10,776 nucleotides of DNA from Trachipleistophora hominis. Its lineage: Eukaryota; Microsporidia; Pleistophoridae. Made by a program: the position numbers and the translations under genes. The notes below the pieces were generated by a model. It was not told the DNA's origin and ran no database searches. It was given only the letters and a program-made list of their open reading frames with translations. This document shows, piece by piece, positions 1 through 7,545 of this stretch. Where the stretch lies: positions 1-10,776 of the forward strand of contig JH993939.1 in the NCBI GenBank assembly GCA_000316135.1, in the 5' to 3' direction. Each line of letters opens with the position of its first letter. The first letter of the stretch is position 1.

Positions 1-345
1 GTAATAATAACAAGGCAAATGGCAAGCTGATTGATCAATTCGGCGAAAAAATTGAAAAATATTATTTGGCGTTTCTGTGATAAATAAAAAATTATATGTT
101 CTTATGCAATTTTCATCTTAGGAAATTCATTCAGTAGTCATTTACAATTGACATTATTTAGGTAAATTGTTACCACCAGAAGAAAATTAACTTCCCTATT
201 CCTATTGAGAATTGTGAACAATGTGAAAATGACAGACATAGGTCTAATTTAAGAGCTAAAAAACCAATCTTATCGAATATCCATTGAATAAATCTTCTTT
301 TTTTAAAATGGAGTAATGCAGCTAGCATTTCAATATAAAAATTGA
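1..345 (-). repeat. Degenerate repeat unit, left copy (decayed coding sequence on minus sense)
   Basis: This segment aligns colinearly with 6443-6785. A 22-base stretch at 22-43 is identical to 6465-6486. Further matching blocks are 61-78 with 6503-6520, 92-105 with 6534-6547, 131-144 with 6573-6586 and 310-327 with 6751-6768. Anchor spacing is 288 bases here and 286 there. On the minus strand both copies read ELINQLA-x-CL in the same frame, within a stretch ending FF[AS]ELINQLA. The frame has stops and no ATG start. The minus-strand frame at 170-394 has an ATG, but its C-terminal part (around HFKKRRF) resembles the corresponding part of the other array, so I treat it as a piece of the same decayed family. 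From about 330 a second unit begins (AATATAAAAA). The left end is cut by the window. Confidence 0.6.
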
Positions 346-952
346 TTTTTTGTTTCCAGGAAAAGAACACGTTAATTACTAAAAATAGAATCATATTGGA
401 TTGGTATTAAAGGATAACTTAAGTAGCACGTTCTGTATTGATGAATTTTATTTAAATTAAATTTTGCTTTGGTTAAATTATTATTTTTTATCTCAGATCT
501 TTGCTTTTCAGTTCATAGACACGTTCTGAGAATGTAAACAAATAAACATGACCGTATATGTTTATTTTATTAGAGAAGTATAACTGATTAATTCAATAGT
601 AAAATTATTAGTAGGCTTATCATGACCAGAACAGCGAAATAACACGGTATTCAATTACACACATTATTCTAAATCCATATATAACAAAACTAAGTCTGTG
701 TTACTATATATAGAATAAATTGTTGAAAAATGAATAAATATGAGCGTAAGTTAACCAGGCATGTTAAATAATTATTCTTTGGTGACAATAATAATCCAAA
801 TATAATTTTTAATCTGCACATCAGTGTTAATTAAACATCTCTGAACCAATAAACATAGTTTATATGGAATTGAAATTGTTTATTCTTACAAATTTTGATT
901 GTTTTACTTTTTCATCATGAACGTGGTAAATAAAAGTTGATTAGAATTGTTT
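346..952. other. AT-rich intergenic region, no gene seen
   Basis: About 600 bases of low-complexity AT-rich sequence lie between the left repeat and the mu-chain gene. I see no RNA gene and no supported reading frame. The second repeat unit starting near 330 may continue to about 650, where an ACGGTATTC word sits at roughly the expected position, but the match is too weak to annotate. Confidence 0.5.
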
Positions 953-983
953 TATATACATTGTTACTCAAATATAAACAAAA
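953..983 (+). promoter_or_regulatory. TATA-like box and short leader of the mu-chain gene
   Basis: TATATA at 953-958 ends 25 bases before the ATG at 984. Similar AT boxes lie 20-35 bases before the other start codons or CCC motifs in this window. There is no CCC motif here, unlike RFC3 and VMA5. The short distance implies a leader of a few bases or none. Confidence 0.45.
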
Positions 984-1523
984 ATGATGACAATTAGTGT
1001 TTTCGACAAAGACTTTACGTTACTATACGGCAATCCAAATCTGAATGTTCAAGGTCTGATGAAAGCTAGATCAAGAGAAATTGCTTATTTAGAAAAGCAG
1101 GATCATATCTTGGTAGGACATTCAAAAGAACTAGAGGTGCCCGTCATGCTAAGCGTATTGGATAAAATACGGGTAGATTATCTCAATGATTATTATAGGT
1201 TTTTCACGTATATGGACAACAAATTTTTCAATGGATACGTGTTGGACGAAGATTGCAAACCAAAAAGTGATAAGTATCAAGTTTTTAAGAAAGAGCGTGT
1301 GAAATTCGACGTGGAAGAAAAGATCCGTGCAATTTTACAAGATAATGGCACAGTCCTGTGTCTGTATGCGCAGGGAAGAATAACATGCTGCCCACAGTTT
1401 ATTACAAACACTCAACTTTACATCCAGTACTCAATTCCGAAGACTGAAATAGAAATGAGATACAGCGTCGAAAAAATTTTCGGTAATAGACAAACCCAAG
1501 GTAATAAGTACATACACGTTTAA
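984..1523 (+). CDS. Clathrin-adaptor medium (mu) chain, N-terminal part, ends at a frameshift
   Basis: This is the first 179 residues of an AP-complex mu subunit, which helps adaptor complexes select cargo for vesicles at Golgi, endosome or plasma membrane. Residues 1 to about 100 fit a shortened longin-like domain. From residue 102, KKERVKFDVEEKIRAIL matches the start of the mu homology domain, where animal and yeast AP-1/AP-2 chains have KYRKNE-VFLDVIEKVNLLV, followed by an NG-x-VL turn. The frame stops with TAA at 1521-1523 in the middle of that domain, and the rest of the domain continues in another frame in 1528-1923. The two ATGs at 984 and 987 follow a TATA-like box. AP-1 versus AP-2 cannot be decided by eye. 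Together the halves give about 310 codons, against 420-450 in most eukaryotes. Confidence 0.72.
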   Translation: MMTISVFDKDFTLLYGNPNLNVQGLMKARSREIAYLEKQDHILVGHSKELEVPVMLSVLDKIRVDYLNDYYRFFTYMDNKFFNGYVLDEDCKPKSDKYQVFKKERVKFDVEEKIRAILQDNGTVLCLYAQGRITCCPQFITNTQLYIQYSIPKTEIEMRYSVEKIFGNRQTQGNKYIHV

Positions 1524-1527
1524 TCCG

Positions 1528-1923
1528 GTGCAAATGCCGCTTACACTCATAAAAAATGAAAAAAATCACTATGTGCTTAGGAGCTGTCTAAGCGACAGGT
1601 CAAGCATAACGATAAAGTTTCCTATCAGTAAGAAAGCGTATAATACAGTTGCAGATTCGGATATAGGCCACATTAAGATTATGGACGAGCATATCGAATG
1701 GATCATTAAAAATGAACAATTTAAAGAGGCTGAGATCAAATACGACTTTGATCTGTTGATGAGTGACAACGAGAAACTAGGGCCAATTCAGATAAGTTTT
1801 ACCTCTAAGTTCTTTTCATTGTCGGAGCTGATAATTAAGGATGTAAGGGACAGCGATAACGTGAAAAAGGAGGCATGGGTGAGTTATATGGTTGAGGCTC
1901 AAGATTATGAAGTACGAGGTTAA
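1528..1923 (+). CDS. Clathrin-adaptor mu chain, C-terminal part (out of frame with 984-1523)
   Basis: This frame encodes the second half of a mu homology domain. ITIKFPIS matches the strand that reads VEIHIP in AP-1 mu. HIKIMDEHIEWIIKN matches SVKWVPENSEIVWSIKS. GPIQISFTSKFFSLSELII matches the PI-x-V-x-FEIPYFT-x-SGI block. The end, WVSYMVEAQDYEVRG, matches the hallmark WVRYI...GDYQLR terminus of AP-1/AP-2 mu chains. The frame is open from 1459 with no ATG until 1534, and the domain has no natural start there, so this is a continuation of the preceding gene rather than a separate one. The frames differ by one base. An AATAAA overlaps the TAA stop at 1922-1927 and may serve as polyadenylation signal. 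Confidence is high for the family and moderate for the gene being functional. Confidence 0.75.
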   Translation: MQMPLTLIKNEKNHYVLRSCLSDRSSITIKFPISKKAYNTVADSDIGHIKIMDEHIEWIIKNEQFKEAEIKYDFDLLMSDNEKLGPIQISFTSKFFSLSELIIKDVRDSDNVKKEAWVSYMVEAQDYEVRG

Positions 1924-1927
1924 TAAA

Positions 1928-2333
1928 AGTTTAGTCTAATACTCTGTTTAAATGATGCATTATTGCGTGCCAGCACAGCAATTCTGGTTTATGGAAGTCA
2001 AATAACTGTAACGGTACTCGGTCATCACAAAGAAAAGGCATCTAAATATTACAAGTTCACAAAAATCAGTTTATTATGTTTAGAAATTCAAAAAAATTTA
2101 GCGTATAATCAATTTTTTTTTCTAAATAAGCAGGAAACACTATTTAGTTTGATTTAACGTTTTCTTCTTATGATATCATCCAAACAAGATACGGCTAATG
2201 TTCTACAATGAATTAAAAAAACAATTAAACTGATATAGTATTGAACATTGACCAACGAATCATCTATCAAGTTGATGCACGGGAAAAGCCGTATAAAAAT
2301 GACACTGAGGCAAAAGAATGCTTAATATATTTA
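1928..2333. other. Intergenic region, no gene seen
   Basis: About 400 AT-rich bases lie downstream of the mu-chain gene. A 64-codon frame at 1963-2157 starts only with TTG and has no recognisable domain, so I left it out. No tRNA or terminator structure was found. Confidence 0.5.
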
Positions 2334-2549
2334 CTATGCTTCTCTGATCCAAAAAAATGAATGTACTTCAGTAGGTAGCTGTGTCGTTGTCTCGTTCTCA
2401 ATGCCGCAACAGTACAGGTCTTTAATTGGCATTTCTACACATATGTATGTTTTATTTTTACAACTGAATATTTCATTGTTCCTTAAATTTTTAGGGATAT
2501 CCTTTCGTGTCAACTCTGGCGGTAACTGAATCGCTGCTTTGTAGGCCAT
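2334..2549 (-). CDS. Possible small protein of 71 residues, unrecognised
   Basis: I do not recognise this protein. The frame is open further upstream, to 2684, but I choose the ATG at 2547-2549 because GCCCCTACT lies directly before it, the same CCC-before-ATG arrangement as in RFC3 and VMA5. An AT-rich box also lies about 20-30 bases farther upstream. The longer version would add 45 hydrophobic, AT-driven residues crossing that signal. The 71-residue product is mixed polar, with four cysteines (C30, C37, C47, C48), a proline-flanked start (QLPPELTRKDIPKNLR) and no membrane segment. The gene is transcribed away from tRNA-Thr and RFC3. Short frames arise by chance in AT-rich DNA, so the case rests mainly on the start signal. 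Confidence 0.4.
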   Translation of the reverse strand: MAYKAAIQLPPELTRKDIPKNLRNNEIFSCKNKTYICVEMPIKDLYCCGIENETTTQLPTEVHSFFWIREA

Positions 2550-2553
2550 AGTA

Positions 2554-2587
2554 GGGGCAACTCGTATGGAAAATAAAAAAAATTTAT
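2554..2587 (-). promoter_or_regulatory. CCCC motif and AT box before the small gene
   Basis: On the minus strand CCCC (2554-2557) lies 4 bases before the ATG at 2549. An AT-rich stretch reading CATAAATTTTTTTTATTTT (about 2571-2589) lies roughly 15-30 bases upstream of the CCCC. In microsporidia CCC-like motifs next to the start codon are known to mark transcription or translation start regions. That this one is active is inferred. Confidence 0.4.
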
Positions 2588-2730
2588 GAGCGTTAATATT
2601 AATGTGATACAACATAAATAAGCGCACTATAACAAAAGAGACACATGTCGTGGTTAGCAACTTTAAATGAAACACTGAAAACAATATGATATATGATTGT
2701 TATGTATATTAAAAAATTTGGTGGTGTCAA

Positions 2731-2801
2731 GGCTTGTTAGTTTAACGGTAGAACGTCGCTCTCGTAAAGCGATGGAGGGGGTTCGATTCCCCCACAAGCC
2801 T
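2731..2801 (+). tRNA. tRNA-Thr (anticodon CGU)
   Basis: The cloverleaf can be drawn by hand. The acceptor stem is GGCTTGT with ACAAGCC (7 pairs). The D arm is GTTT/GAAC with GG in the loop. The anticodon stem is TCGCT/AGCGA around loop CTCGTAA, giving anticodon CGT for codon ACG (Thr). The variable loop has 4 bases, and the T arm is GGGGG/CCCCC around TTCGATT. There is no intron, and CCA is not encoded, as usual in eukaryotes. A run of eight T follows 4 bases later. The gene lies about 190 bases upstream of the RFC3 start on the same strand. Confidence 0.93.
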
Positions 2802-2804
2802 CGA

Positions 2805-2812
2805 TTTTTTTT
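2805..2812 (+). terminator. RNA polymerase III terminator of tRNA-Thr
   Basis: Eight consecutive T residues on the coding strand begin 4 bases after the tRNA 3' end. This is the standard pol III termination signal. Confidence 0.8.
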
Positions 2813-2957
2813 GCCGCCATAATTCCACCCGGTAATTGTAAACGTGACTCGACTACAGAAAAAGGTTGCTCATATGCAATTATTCAATAACATCATAATA
2901 AAAGCTTAGGTAGATACGAAAATTGGCTTAATGCGTTACCAATTCACCTTTTTCGCC

Positions 2958-2990
2958 AATAAAATATTTTACTCATCCAACCTGGGCCCC
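2958..2990 (+). promoter_or_regulatory. AT box and CCCC motif before RFC3
   Basis: AATAAAATATTTT at 2958-2970 is followed, 16 bases on, by CCCC at 2987-2990 and then the ATG at 2994. The spacing fits a TATA-type element with transcription starting near the CCCC and an almost absent leader. This arrangement supports the start at 2994 over the in-frame ATG at 2931, which would place the whole signal inside the coding region. Confidence 0.5.
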
Positions 2991-2993
2991 TTA

Positions 2994-3908
2994 ATGACAA
3001 TTCAACCGCTTGTCGAAAAATATCGACCGTCCACACTAGACGAAGTATTGGGTAACGAACTTGTAATTTCTGCATTAAAAAGCCTACAAGAACACGATAA
3101 CTTGCCACATATCCTTTTGTACGGTCCGCCCGGTACAGGAAAGACTACATCAATACGTGCTATAGCAAAATTCCTGTACAAACACACTATCATGTGCAAT
3201 GTGCTCGAACTGAATGCCAGCGATGATCGCGGTATAAACGTAGTACGCGAACAGATCAAAAGCTTTGCTATGTGTCGCTCGTTTCAGAACAAGAAGAAAT
3301 TGGTGATATTGGACGAGGCAGATTCTATGTCAAGAGATGCGCAAAACGCGCTGCGCCGTGTAATTGAAGACTACAGCGGCAACGTGCGATTCTGTTTAAT
3401 TGCTAATTACGCACATAAGATCATACCTGCAATACAATCACGATGTTCTAAATTTCGTTTCTCACCTGTGAGTTCAGGTCTGATTAAAGAGCGTGTTAAA
3501 AGCATCGCCGAAATGGAAAACATACCGATCGATGACAAGTGCATCGATATGCTTGTTCAAGAATCCGAAGGTGACATGCGCACACTCATTAATACGTTGG
3601 ACGGACTCTCTCAGTTCAAAGGCAAAATTACGGCCAACATGATTCTACCTGAATTAGACTTTGAGAAGGTTTTTGAACTCTCGCGTGCAAAAAAATATGT
3701 GGAGGCAAAAATGATGATACTAGAGAAATTAGAGGAACTCGATTTTATGACGTTTTTTCGTAGACTTACGGGTTATATTAGAGAATCAAAGAAATTTGTG
3801 AATTACGATATTTACGAAGAGCTGGCTCAAATCGAGCATCGTATAGCTGTGGGATGTTCTGAAAAGATACAGATAGCATGCCTTGTAAGAGTGTTGGGCA
3901 GTTATTAA
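2994..3908 (+). CDS. RFC3: Replication factor C subunit 3 (clamp-loader small subunit)
   Basis: This 304-residue AAA+ ATPase is part of the RFC complex that loads the PCNA clamp on primed DNA during nuclear replication and repair. VEKYRP lies at residues 7-12. Walker A GPPGTGKT is at 44-51 and LELNASDDRG at 71-80. Walker B LVILDEAD is at 103-110, and DAQNALRRVIE follows at 115-125. The arginine-finger SRC motif is at 149-151 (QSRCSKFRF) and sensor-2 GDMR at 193-196. The NYAHKIIPA segment and the C-terminal IEHRIAVG-x-SEKIQ match yeast Rfc3 (human RFC5) better than other small subunits. An in-frame ATG at 2931 would add 21 residues not expected in the family, so I use 2994, after the CCCC motif. 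The protein is about 35 residues shorter than yeast Rfc3, mostly in the C-terminal collar domain. All catalytic motifs are intact. Confidence 0.93.
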   Translation: MTIQPLVEKYRPSTLDEVLGNELVISALKSLQEHDNLPHILLYGPPGTGKTTSIRAIAKFLYKHTIMCNVLELNASDDRGINVVREQIKSFAMCRSFQNKKKLVILDEADSMSRDAQNALRRVIEDYSGNVRFCLIANYAHKIIPAIQSRCSKFRFSPVSSGLIKERVKSIAEMENIPIDDKCIDMLVQESEGDMRTLINTLDGLSQFKGKITANMILPELDFEKVFELSRAKKYVEAKMMILEKLEELDFMTFFRRLTGYIRESKKFVNYDIYEELAQIEHRIAVGCSEKIQIACLVRVLGSY

Positions 3909-5197
3909 TTGCAGTTAATGATTAAATCTATAGATTTACTATCGTTAGTTGATTTTGCAGAAAATAGTTTAAATTGTTATGTCTGGATTTATCAAATTAG
4001 ATTTAAGACGAACTCCTTTTTAATAAAACAATGATCTAACAGTTTTATCTCATAAAGAAACGTTCTTCACCATAATTCCTAATTAAACACAGCTTATCGC
4101 TGTTAAAATGCACTCGGTGTCATTATTATCGTCGTTCTGTATAAACACTGAGCGTTAAATGTCATAAATACACCGAGAGAAGAAATACAACGTTATTTTA
4201 CGGTAGCAAATATATAAAACACGTTAATATTACAAATACGAGACATAATTGTAGGTTTGTTACGACTACCACGCTATCCTTCTTTTAGCTCATTTTTGTA
4301 TTTTTTATGATTATTGGAATAAATCTTGCGTATTTATTTGTCCAGCGTATCTTTTGCTGTCATGAATACAACATAAACACGCACACAGGCACCATATTCT
4401 AAACCAAACGTCTCTTTTTAAAGGACCAACCTTTAATTATAATTTTTATTGAATTAAATGTCTTACAACCAGTAATAAATAATTTTTCACACAAAAGCAT
4501 CTTTATTTACATTCTTCCACATCATCACATATATAGACGCTCGCTATAACTAAAAAGTGCCATATTATGGTTTTCCTTAACTAATAACATCACATTCTAC
4601 TTGTATTGGGCCATAAACGGATGTTTCTTTCTATTTTAATTGTAATTATTGAGAACGTGTTTTAATTCCAATATTGACCTTCTATGTCTACAACTATTAA
4701 ATTAACATAGTATGTAATTGTGAAAGCGGTAGTTAATATAAATGTAACCTACGTGTAGTGCATGATCTTTGCAATTGTTCTGTAAATGTCATCAACATAA
4801 CCTGTGTGATTGTCGTTTGACTTTTCACATAAAATGATGTGCAATGCTCATTTTGTACCGTTGACGCGATGTTCGTGTATTATACCGTCTTTTTATGTAA
4901 AATAAATCATTCGCCCGTAACACCGGGCTGTTATAAAAGATATGTGTTGCTCCGTTCTTGTATTCCTAGACTGCGATGAGAAAATGATGCACAAGTAGAA
5001 ATAACCGCCCTATTTTTATGAAATGTTTATCAACTTTAGAATTGGCCGTTCTTCAGCACTCCTTTTTCATTTTTTACTTTTTTAATCTTTTCACTGATGG
5101 ACTAATGAACAGCTGTTCATCTACGAATAAAAAGTGCATTTTGATCACAGATACAACACTACCGCGCGTTTGACATAGCCTAAAAGGAGGAAAGTGC
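3909..5197. other. Long AT-rich intergenic region, no gene seen
   Basis: Nearly 1.3 kb lie between RFC3 and the ZIP gene. I find no tRNA and no supported coding frame; the longest ATG frames I traced by eye are about 20-30 codons. Two small perfect hairpins are present: TTAAAGG/CCTTTAA at 4418-4436 (7 pairs, 5-base loop) and GCCCG/CGGGC at 4913-4928 (5 pairs, 6-base loop). An unrecognised non-coding RNA cannot be excluded by eye. Confidence 0.45.
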
Positions 5198-5204
5198 TAT
5201 AAAA
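5198..5204 (+). promoter_or_regulatory. TATA box before the ZIP gene
   Basis: TATAAAA at 5198-5204 ends 26 bases before the ATG at 5231, so transcription would begin at or just before the start codon. No CCC motif lies between them; a GGAGG word at 5186-5190 lies upstream of the box. The role is inferred from position and from matching boxes before other genes here. Confidence 0.5.
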
Positions 5205-5230
5205 CTGACAAAAGCACGTGGAGCATACGC

Positions 5231-5998
5231 ATGGTATGTAATACAGCTTTGTTGTTGTTGTCGGCATTCGTGTTCGTGTTCACGTTGCTGTTCTCATTTT
5301 CATACGCCTTGTTCAAAAACACAAAACTGTCGCTGTACTCAAAATGCTTCTCGGGCGGTGTATTACTGAGCACAATTATCTTTCACATCTTTCCTGATGT
5401 TTATACGCGCGAAAACTGTTTTATCGCGCCGTTTAGTGCAGGCATATCCTTTCTCATACTGTTCTCGATCGATAAGTTATACCTGCAATACCGTGAGTCG
5501 CACGGAAACACCTTCACAAAACTGAATAACAGGTTGCAGGCACTCGTATTTATCTGTGCACTGAGTGTTCACAGCTTTATGGAAGGCCTAGGAACCAGTG
5601 TTAAGACGGGCACCAGCCTAGTGTGGTATGCTATTGGATTACTGGGACACAAATGGATAGAAGCATTTGTTGTGAGTGTAACAATGCATACTAGCGGTTT
5701 TTCGCAACTCGAGACGATACTTCTACTTGTGTTTTACTCTGTCCTCACACCACTTGGCACGGTTCTTGGGATGATTATGATGAGCAGTGCACGATTTCCC
5801 TCACAAACTGCCGAGCTGCTCAACGGAGTAGCTTGCGGATCATTTTTTTATATCGGATTCATCGAAATGCTCAATTCTGAATTCGAAAGCCACACTTTAC
5901 TCAGGAAACGTGATCAAAGAAAGATTGCTGCCGTTTTTGCTGGTTTTTTTACGATGACCAGCATTGCACTCGCACTCTCGTCCATGGTTGAAAATTAG
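5231..5998 (+). CDS. ZIP-family divalent metal (zinc/iron) transporter
   Basis: This 255-residue polytopic membrane protein of the ZIP (SLC39/Zrt) family moves Zn2+ or related metals into the cytosol from outside or from an internal compartment. About eight membrane segments can be placed: 5-28, 37-57, 63-86, 102-124, 131-152, 160-185, 195-215 and 232-252. Segment 2 has the family FSGGVLLST...FHIFPD block. Segment 4 has HSFMEG (H114, E118), and segment 5 has HKWIEA (H140, E144), the metal-site residues of ZIP proteins. PLGTVLGM lies in segment 6 and GVACGSFFYIGFIEML in segment 7. The loop between segments 3 and 4 is very short and has a single histidine, unlike the His-rich loop of larger fungal members. 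The protein is shorter than fungal Zrt1/Zrt2, as expected for microsporidia. The start is the first ATG, 27 bases after TATAAAA. Metal preference cannot be read from the sequence. Confidence 0.9.
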   Translation: MVCNTALLLLSAFVFVFTLLFSFSYALFKNTKLSLYSKCFSGGVLLSTIIFHIFPDVYTRENCFIAPFSAGISFLILFSIDKLYLQYRESHGNTFTKLNNRLQALVFICALSVHSFMEGLGTSVKTGTSLVWYAIGLLGHKWIEAFVVSVTMHTSGFSQLETILLLVFYSVLTPLGTVLGMIMMSSARFPSQTAELLNGVACGSFFYIGFIEMLNSEFESHTLLRKRDQRKIAAVFAGFFTMTSIALALSSMVEN

Positions 5999-6316
5999 CT
6001 ATGTCAGCACATGCAGTGGATATTTTTGATGTACACTGTGAATTTAACTAAAGTTTTTTGTATTTCACGATCATCTTAAATCTAAATCAAATAGATGAGC
6101 TAAAGATGTTGTATTAATCAAATAAACACAAAAACATAAATTAATTTGCGAAACACCCCAAAATATACAAATTGATAATTTCGCAGATTAGCAAGGTATA
6201 TGCAATAATTTTACCTTTTACGTATAACCAAGCAATTTACAACAGCCGAATTTAATCGTTCTATTTTTTAGTGCAGGTCTAGTGTTAACATGCAAGAATG
6301 TTTTGTTTAAATCGTT
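5999..6316. other. 3' flank of the ZIP gene, no gene seen
   Basis: About 320 AT-rich bases separate the ZIP stop codon from the repeat array. The first AATAAA downstream of the stop lies near 6120. No coding frame or RNA gene was found. Confidence 0.45.
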
Positions 6317-7130
6317 TTAAATAAACGTACAGGAGTTAATATTAGTGAAACAATGAACCGCTTGAACCACAAAGATCTTTTTGTTGATGTGAATAACAAA
6401 GTAATTATCTAAATCAATGTGAAAGCAGCATTCATCGCCATCAATACTAATAAAAAGGCAACTTGCAAGCTGATTGATCAATTCGGAAAAAAAATCACAA
6501 TTATTATTTCGCTTTTTTGTTACTATTGATAGGTTATATGTTTTTATTGTATTCACAGGTTCTCAAGCATACTCAGCAGCTATTTAAAATCAATGTTTAT
6601 ATTAATTGTTGATCTCAACATAAAATTCACTTTGTAATTTCTGCTGAAAACTATTGGTCAGCAAGAAATGAATAAAAATGATCAAATTTAGGATAGTTAG
6701 CGAATACATGAACCAAAGCTACATTAATTTTAACCTTTCGTTTTATAAACGGAATAGCGTAGCTAGTCATAATAATAAAAAGACAACTCACAAGTTGATT
6801 AGTCGTTTATGAAATGTAAAAATTTTATTCCTCACTTTTGCATTGGAACGAGGATCTTTAAGTTCTTGTTTAATTCCCATGTTTTGGTGTTCATTCAAAA
6901 ACATAGGGTTAATATTTAGAGAAACGCTATTATTGGCTGGGAATATATTTGTTACGTTATTTAGACGTATGAATAATGTAAAAATGGCCAACTTAAAATG
7001 AAATTAAGAACAAAGAAGTATGGGTCGCATCAAATGCATGCTAATTTAAATTAAAGCTTCATAAACGGAATAATTTAGCCACTTAATATTAAAATTAACC
7101 TCTCCCCAGATCAAGATTAAATAAAGTGGC
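6317..7130 (-). repeat. Tandem array of decayed ~320-base units (unrecognised protein family)
   Basis: Successive units begin with TAATAAAAAGRCAACT at about 6449 and 6774 and with a weaker TAATATTAAAATTAAC version near 7084. They are preceded by ATAAACGGAATA at 6745-6756 and 7061-7072. The interior aligns across the whole period, for example around TAAAAATG-x-x-CAA. Read on the minus strand, one unit gives FFSELINQLASCLFISIDGD and then E-C-C and VIHINKKIFVV (within 6317-6556, which opens only with GTG). The next unit gives SCLFI followed by IPFIKRKVKI, broken by stops and frame changes. No unit has an ATG-started intact frame, so I read the array as a pseudogene cluster or a protein-repeat gene in decay. 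I do not recognise the family. Confidence 0.55.
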
Positions 7131-7517
7131 CTCTTAAAACAACACTAACAAGGCATTTGTGGTTGACTATAGCATAAATGTGCAATACAAGTGTTGTGGT
7201 TACTGTTTTTACACTCGTACCTGTATTTTTCTTCAAATACGCGCACTTATGATCCTGCAACACGACCCTATTCCTATGAGTTAATCACATCCATTCAATA
7301 ATTCATTTAACTTTTCGTGGGATCATTTTTACTGCTACGCTTTGCTTTACAGTGCGTTTTACTTCCCGTGTCAGTCTTTAAACCATCCCGTGTGAATAAG
7401 AAAGTTTAACAAATGCGCTGTGCTGAAGGCTCTAACACACACCAAATAGCGATACCGCGCCCTACCCGTAACATATCAAGAAAGAAGTGCCTACACGTGC
7501 ACATATATTCGTATCTC
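7131..7517. other. Intergenic region, 3' side of VMA5
   Basis: This stretch holds a possible further trace of the repeat (TAACAAGGCA near 7148, also present at 7-16) but nothing else I can name. A 78-codon plus-strand frame starting at 7413 runs into the antisense of VMA5; its C-terminal half is explained by that overlap, so it is not annotated. Confidence 0.4.
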
Positions 7518-7523
7518 TTTATT
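7518..7523 (-). terminator. Polyadenylation signal of VMA5
   Basis: AATAAA on the minus strand lies 22 bases downstream of the VMA5 stop codon (7546-7548), a suitable position for 3'-end formation. It is short and could occur by chance in AT-rich DNA. Confidence 0.45.
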
Positions 7524-7545
7524 AAAAACGGTCGCACCATAAATG

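Noticed and set aside
1483..1578. Spliceosomal intron as cause of the mu-chain frame change
   Set aside because: GTAATA sites occur at 1483 and 1501, but the available AG ends give lengths divisible by three or only 7 bases, and there is no branch-site motif.
1963..2157. 64-codon plus-strand frame after the mu-chain gene
   Set aside because: It begins only with TTG, has no CCC or well-placed AT signal, no recognisable domain and a composition driven by A/T runs.
3002..3259. 85-codon minus-strand frame inside RFC3
   Set aside because: It is the antisense of the Walker A region of RFC3, which fully explains the sequence.
4832..5100. Possible C/D-box snoRNA (ATGATG and CTGA words)
   Set aside because: Spacing is too long (over 100 bases), there are no terminal stem or D' boxes, and such words are frequent.
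6788..6991. 67-codon minus-strand frame
   Set aside because: It lies within a decayed repeat unit; its end (KRLINL) matches ELINQL of the neighbouring unit, so it is treated as a part of the array.
6879..7001. 40-residue plus-strand frame starting with CCCATG
   Set aside because: The start looks attractive, but the frame runs antisense through a repeat unit, is short and shows no domain.
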